Of a stretch of DNA of 5,327 bases, positions 4,379 through 5,327 are shown one piece after another. The DNA is from JAAYKS01 sp964479435 (GTDB lineage Bacteria; Bacillota; Clostridia; Saccharofermentanales; UBA5734). The translations under genes and the position numbers were made by a program. The stretch covers positions 1-5,327 of the forward strand of contig CAYZME010000106.1 in NCBI GenBank assembly GCA_964479435.1, written 5' to 3'. Below the pieces are notes generated by a model, which saw only the letters and a list, made by a program, of their open reading frames with translations, did no database searches and had not been told where the DNA came from. Position 1 is the first letter of the stretch. Every line of letters starts with the position of its first letter.

Positions 4379-5327
4379 CCTACGCCTCCCGCCGCCGCGC
4401 GGATGCGCGGGGCCAGTTGTCGTTTGGCCGGACAAACATAAGAGCAGGCGCCGCAACCGGTGCAGATTTCCGGATGGGTGCGGCGCAATTGCCGCGCATC
4501 CCGGCGCGCGATGGCGGCGTCAATCGCAAAGGGCAGCAGACGCTCGGGGCAGGCGCGCACACAAGCGCCGCAGCGGATACAGACCGTTTCGGGGTCGGCG
4601 GTCGCCGGCAGCGCCAGGACCGCGGCCGTGGTGGCCGTGACCGGCATCTCGTCGTCGGGGGCTTCGCGCCCGGTCATCGGGCCGCCGGCGATCAGGCGGT
4701 CGGACAAATCCAGCCGGCCGCCGCAGAACGCGATCAATTCGCCGATCGGTGTGCCCAGCGGAGCCCAGACGTTTTGCGGGTCGCCGACCCGGCCGCTGAC
4801 GGTGACGAGGCGGCGCAGGATGGGCATCCCCGCCTTGGCCGCGTCGTGCAGGGCAAAAGCGGTGGTCGCCGGGACCACCAGCGCGCCGACATCGACCGCG
4901 CGCCCGCGGGCGGGGATTTCCAGGCCCAGGGCCGCGCGCACCAGGGTGCGTTCGCCGCCGAGCGGATAGACGCCTTTCAAAATCGAGATCCGCACATCGG
5001 TCCCCTCGATGGCGATGCGCAAGGCCTGGATCGAAGACGGGCGGTCGTCGGGCAGGCATAAAACCGGGATCGCGCGGCCTGCCGCGTGTGCCAGCAGACG
5101 CGCCGCGGAAACGGCCTGGATCGCGTTTTCCCGCAACTGCGCGTGGATGCCAGCGAGGTACGGCTCGGTCTGGCAGGCGTCGATGAGGACGTAGCCGATC
5201 GGCCGGTGGTGGGTTTGCGGGTCAAAATCCGGGTGCAGGGGCTTGGGGACGTCGTCCATATACAGGGCGCCGCTTTCCCGCATCAGGGTCACGATCTCTG
5301 CCGGCTGCATGCTTTGCACGATGTCCG
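4375..5327 (-). CDS. rnfC: RnfC-like Fe-S subunit, 5'-partial, with a missing glycine-rich nucleotide/FMN loop
   Basis: RnfC is the peripheral cytoplasmic subunit that normally carries FMN, an NADH site and two [4Fe-4S] clusters. The frame is open to the right window edge, so the N-terminal part is missing. Residue numbers here count from the GTG codon at 5319-5317, which is probably not the true start. Family signatures are TEPYLAGIHAQL (51-62), KGVYPLGGERTLVRAALG (115-132), LVTVSGRVGDPQNV (171-184), GTPIGELIAFCGG (189-201), and IAGGPMTG (210-217). Two ferredoxin-type motifs follow: C247-C250-C253-C257P and C286-C289-C292-C296P. Canonical RnfC has GxGGAGFPTxxK just before the EPYL region, to bind FMN and NADH. 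Here residues 17-36 read GALYMDDVPKPLHPDFDPQT instead, and the ECEPY acid cluster reads QTEPY. The downstream start of rnfD overlaps its stop. Identity as RnfC is secure, but standard NADH/FMN binding is doubtful. Confidence 0.9.
   Translation of the reverse strand, partial: DIVQSMQPAEIVTLMRESGALYMDDVPKPLHPDFDPQTHHRPIGYVLIDACQTEPYLAGIHAQLRENAIQAVSAARLLAHAAGRAIPVLCLPDDRPSSIQALRIAIEGTDVRISILKGVYPLGGERTLVRAALGLEIPARGRAVDVGALVVPATTAFALHDAAKAGMPILRRLVTVSGRVGDPQNVWAPLGTPIGELIAFCGGRLDLSDRLIAGGPMTGREAPDDEMPVTATTAAVLALPATADPETVCIRCGACVRACPERLLPFAIDAAIARRDARQLRRTHPEICTGCGACSYVCPAKRQLAPRIRAAAGGVG
4385..4390 (-). promoter_or_regulatory. Ribosome binding site for the rnfD-like gene
   Basis: On the minus strand GGGAGG lies six bases before the ATG at 4378-4376, within the last codons of rnfC. 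Together with the ATGA overlap it supports this start over the in-frame ATG 78 bases further upstream. Confidence 0.7.

Noticed and set aside
4379..4456. Longer N-terminus for the rnfD-like protein from the ATG at 4456
   Set aside because: It would overlap the second Fe-S motif region of rnfC and adds a residue stretch with no family match. The ATG at 4378 has a good ribosome binding site and an ATGA overlap.

Overview
The window is GC-rich bacterial DNA with a 10-N assembly gap, so it probably comes from a draft or metagenomic contig. Positions 723-5327 hold one tightly packed minus-strand operon that resembles rnf, the Na+/H+-translocating ferredoxin:NAD+ oxidoreductase. Its order is rnfC (5' end outside the window), rnfD, rnfG, rnfE, rnfA. 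At the left edge a plus-strand N-acetylmuramoyl-L-alanine amidase (2-629) is truncated at its 5' end and broken by the gap. It runs convergently towards rnfA. The host cannot be named with confidence. The C-D-G-E-A order fits anaerobic bacteria of the Bacillota, Bacteroidota or Thermotogota type of rnf arrangement, and the extra FMN-binding-like repeats in RnfG recall lipoprotein domains common in anaerobic Bacillota.

Layout: 2-629 amidase (+); 630-722 short convergent intergenic region with strong GC-rich inverted repeats; 723-1343 rnfA-like (-); 1340-2068 rnfE-like (-); 2089-3465 rnfG-like (-); 3449-4378 rnfD-like (-); 4375-5327 rnfC-like (-, partial). Gene junctions are ATGA or GTGA overlaps, a 17-bp overlap, or a 20-bp gap, so the five genes are very probably co-transcribed and translationally coupled. 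No rnfB follows rnfA. It lies upstream of rnfC, elsewhere, or is missing. The operon promoter is also outside the window.

The main point of interest is that the subunits keep the Rnf fold signatures but appear to have lost most cofactor sites that define a working Rnf. RnfC keeps both CxxCxxCxxxCP [4Fe-4S] motifs but has lost the glycine-rich FMN/NADH loop. RnfD keeps its membrane signatures but has no [DE]xx[ST]GA[TS] flavinylation motif. RnfE has no cysteine at all, and the cysteines of RnfA are not at the conserved positions, so the membrane [2Fe-2S] cluster shared by RnfA and RnfE should be absent. RnfG keeps an AGATLTS flavinylation motif and has grown to 458 residues: two tandem FMN-binding-like repeats sit between the two halves of its own FMN domain. 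All reading frames are intact, which argues against simple decay. The window may therefore encode a divergent Rnf-derived complex with a different electron path, centred on the cytoplasmic Fe-S protein and a multi-domain extracytoplasmic flavoprotein. This is inference from motif reading without alignments or structure models.
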